A stretch of DNA of 64,000 bases from assembly GCF_014207255.1 (NCBI RefSeq), contig NZ_JACHCZ010000003.1, positions 124,001-188,000 of the forward strand, read 5' to 3'. Below the pieces are notes generated by a model, which was not told the origin of the DNA, ran no database searches, and was given only the letters and a program-made list of their open reading frames with translations. Source of the stretch: Pseudomonas sp. JAI120. GTDB taxonomy: Bacteria; Pseudomonadota; Gammaproteobacteria; Pseudomonadales; Pseudomonadaceae. Positions 62,343 through 64,000 of this stretch are shown here, piece after piece (position 1 is the first letter of the stretch; each line of letters starts with the position of its first letter). A program made the position numbers and the translations under genes.

Positions 62343-63080
62343 TTACATGCCATGGGCCTTCATCAACCGCGCATAACTGCCATCGGCCTTCATCCTGGCA
62401 ATCTCGCGGTCAAAACCGGCAACGATCTGCGCATGCTCAGGGTGCTTCAGGCTGACCAGAATATGCAGGCTGTTTTCGCTCAGCGGCGTGGGTAAGAATT
62501 CCACCGAATTGCGCACCCGCGCCGATTCCCGCGACAGGTAATAGCGCGCCACATACTCATCCTCCACCGTCAGCCGCACCCGCTGCGCCGCCAGCATGCG
62601 CACCGCCATGGCGAAGTTATGCACCGGCACTTTCTGCAACTGCACATCCCCATCGAACGCCGCCGAATAGGCATAACCGCGCACCACGGCAATGGGATAG
62701 TCGTGCAACTGTTCCAGGTTCTGAAATTCAATGGGATCGTCACGGCGCTTGATGAAACGCACGCGATTGAGCAGGTATTCACCGGAGAACTGCCCCAAAT
62801 GCGTACGCGCCTCGTCGTACCAGGCGTTGACCAGCACGTCATAACGCCCGTCGCCCACGCCCATCAGCGCCCGCGCCCAGGGCACCTGTTCGAAGTCACT
62901 GGCGTAACCCGCGCGGGCCAAGGCCGTGGTGACAATGTCGGTCGCCAACCCACCATTGATCAAGGTGGAATCGGTAAAGGGTGGCCAGGCATCCGCGACC
63001 AGGCGCAAACGCTGTGCGTACACAGGCATCGCCAGCAAAAACACTCCAATCAAAGCAACGGCACGAGACAATCGCGGCAT
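62343..63080 (-). CDS. Periplasmic solute-binding protein, family 3
   Basis: The 245-residue SBP_bac_3-type protein has a signal peptide (MPRLSRAVALIGVFLLAMPVYAQ). The mature N-terminus RLRLVADAWPPFTD and VVRGYAYSAAFDGDVQLQKVP fit amino-acid-binding or sensor-like binding proteins. No permease or ATPase gene is next to it, so it may be a solitary binding protein. The ATG at 63080 has AAGGA 8 bases upstream; a TTG at 63086 is in frame. Confidence 0.82.
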   Translation of the reverse strand: MPRLSRAVALIGVFLLAMPVYAQRLRLVADAWPPFTDSTLINGGLATDIVTTALARAGYASDFEQVPWARALMGVGDGRYDVLVNAWYDEARTHLGQFSGEYLLNRVRFIKRRDDPIEFQNLEQLHDYPIAVVRGYAYSAAFDGDVQLQKVPVHNFAMAVRMLAAQRVRLTVEDEYVARYYLSRESARVRNSVEFLPTPLSENSLHILVSLKHPEHAQIVAGFDREIARMKADGSYARLMKAHGM

Positions 63081-63111
63081 GCTCAACGTCCTTGGGGGGC
63101 AGGCGGTGGCC

Positions 63112-63150
63112 TTAGCTCAGGCAGTGCCTGAGGTTCTAACATTAGCTCAG
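63112..63150 (-). promoter_or_regulatory. Palindrome with flanking direct repeats upstream of the binding-protein gene
   Basis: CTCAGGCAGTGCCTGAG (63116-63132) is a palindrome apart from its central base. TTAGCTCAG occurs at 63112 and again at 63142. It lies 32-70 bp before the start codon, a plausible repressor site. Confidence 0.4.
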
Positions 63151-63281
63151 ATTACACAAAGAAACGGACGTCGAGAGCACTCAATGATGGCAAATTGATT
63201 TCATTCACAAAAATAGTTGATTTAGACACCGCTGCCCGTCGCGCTTACTATCCAGAACAGACATTTACGTGAGAACACACC

Positions 63282-63734
63282 ATGACAGTCGATTGGGTCT
63301 GCAAGCATCACACTGACCTGGGCAAGGAGCAGCTGTACGCCATTTTGCGTTTGCGCGGCGAGGTCTTCGTTGTCGAACAGAAGTGCATCTACCAGGACAT
63401 CGACGGGCAAGACCTGGCGGGCGATACCCACCACCTGATGGCTTGGAAAGACGACGAACTGGTGGCCTACCTGCGCCTGCTGGACCCGGAGTCCCAGGGC
63501 GGCGACGTGGTGATCGGCCGGGTGATCGTTGCGCCGGTTGCACGGGGCACCGGGCTGGGGCACCAGATGATGGAAGAAACCCTCAGGCAGATTGAGGATA
63601 TCTGGCCCGAGACGCCGATCTTCCTGTCAGCCCAGGCACATTTGCAGGGGTATTACGGGCGGTATGGGTTTGTGGTGGCGGGTGAGGAGTACCTGGAGGA
63701 TGACATTCCACATATCGGAATGCGGCGCGCTTGA
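63282..63734 (+). CDS. elaA: ElaA-family GNAT acetyltransferase
   Basis: The 150-residue GCN5-type N-acetyltransferase is of ElaA type: LYAILRLRGEVFVVEQKCIYQDIDGQDL at the N-terminus is diagnostic. The acetyl-CoA loop is VAPVARGTGLGHQMMEE near 83-99 and the C-terminal strand YGRYGFVVAGEEYLEDDIPHIGM. The substrate is unknown. It is convergent with the gene at the right edge, with a REPIN in between. Confidence 0.92.
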   Translation: MTVDWVCKHHTDLGKEQLYAILRLRGEVFVVEQKCIYQDIDGQDLAGDTHHLMAWKDDELVAYLRLLDPESQGGDVVIGRVIVAPVARGTGLGHQMMEETLRQIEDIWPETPIFLSAQAHLQGYYGRYGFVVAGEEYLEDDIPHIGMRRA

Positions 63735-63740
63735 GACTGC

Positions 63741-63833
63741 CATCGGGGCGGTGCGACGATTCGACAAGCCCCCTCCCACATTTTGAATGTATTCACCGTT
63801 CAAACTGCGGGAGGGGGCTTGCTCCCGATAGCG
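63741..63833. repeat. REPIN with inverted variant core
   Basis: The left arm reads CATCGGGG, CGGTGCGACGATTCGACAAG, CCCCCTCCCAC: the 20-base core is the reverse complement of the one at 5473 (19 of 21 positions). The right arm (63806-63833) is standard. Confidence 0.8.
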
Positions 63834-63854
63834 TCGGCCCAGCCACCGCTGAAC

Positions 63855-64000
63855 TCAGGGGTAATCCAGAACCCGCTTGATCTGACTGAGATTCCCCTCG
63901 ATCCACCCCCGATCAATCGCGCCCCAGTCGCGAATCCGATAGTGCCCGGCATGGTTGCGGGCCCCCTCTTCCTGCTCGAACTCACACACGATATCCAAGT
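63855..64000 (-). CDS. Hypothetical protein, C-terminal part (cut by window edge)
   Basis: The last 48 residues of a minus-strand gene are visible, with CEFEQEEGARNHAGHYRIRDWGAIDRGW and ending RVLDYP before a TGA at 63855. The frame is open to the edge and its codon use fits the host. I do not recognise the family from this piece. Confidence 0.6.
   Translation of the reverse strand, partial: LDIVCEFEQEEGARNHAGHYRIRDWGAIDRGWIEGNLSQIKRVLDYP

Overview
The window is chromosomal DNA of a Pseudomonas of the P. fluorescens group. Three things point there: the high-GC codon use, gene order matching the choline / glycine betaine / carnitine region of P. aeruginosa (roughly PA5372 to PA5421), and about nineteen copies of the GTGGGAGGGGGCTTGCxCCCGAT-type REP sequence in the gaps between genes. 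I saw no rRNA, tRNA, CRISPR array, transposase or complete prophage.

Layout. 1-4.1 kb: creC (cut by the edge), creB and a periplasmic aspartic-protease-like gene on the minus strand, then an acyltransferase, a DUF2780 protein and a short anti-sigma-K-like protein. 4.1-17.9 kb: one-carbon and betaine oxidation genes fdhA, purU, soxG, soxA, soxD, soxB, glyA (minus), a TraX-like membrane gene, ltaE, and the divergent gbcB/gbcA. 17.9-19.0 kb: a gene-free tandem array of DnaA-box pairs, then a fused remnant of type II secretion genes. 19.1-26.9 kb: etfB, etfA, dgcB, dgcA, a DUF5943 gene and an M19-dipeptidase-like gene (minus). 27.1-32.3 kb: accessory segment with small secreted proteins, a large FAD amine oxidase and an AAA ATPase with an AT-rich operator. 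32.3-38.6 kb: carnitine genes cdhR, caiX, cdhC, cdhA, cdhB and a gamma-butyrobetaine hydroxylase. 38.7-51.6 kb: gbdR, sdaB, cbcXWV, betT, betI, betB, betA. 51.7-64 kb: a TldD/PmbA pair, an RhlA-like gene with an MFS exporter, dbpA, a BaiN/YhiN-type flavoprotein, a YccS-like membrane protein, a periplasmic binding protein, elaA and a gene cut by the right edge.

How it works together. Gamma-butyrobetaine is hydroxylated to carnitine. Carnitine is oxidised and cleaved by CdhA/CdhC/CdhB to glycine betaine. Choline, imported by CbcXWV and BetT, is oxidised to betaine by BetA/BetB. Betaine is then demethylated stepwise: GbcAB to dimethylglycine, DgcAB with a dedicated Etf pair to sarcosine, SoxBDAG to glycine. 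The released C1 units are handled by FdhA, PurU and GlyA; serine is deaminated to pyruvate by SdaB. GbdR, CdhR and BetI are the local regulators. Several promoters here share direct repeats of a CGAC- or GTCG-centred half-site spaced 20-21 bp, which I propose as AraC-family (GbdR/CdhR) operators.

The most unusual items are the DnaA-box-pair array at 18.05-18.60 kb, the type II secretion deletion scar right after it, an RhlA homologue paired with an exporter but no glycosyltransferase, an M19 dipeptidase homologue lacking several metal ligands, and REP variants whose central core occurs in both orientations.
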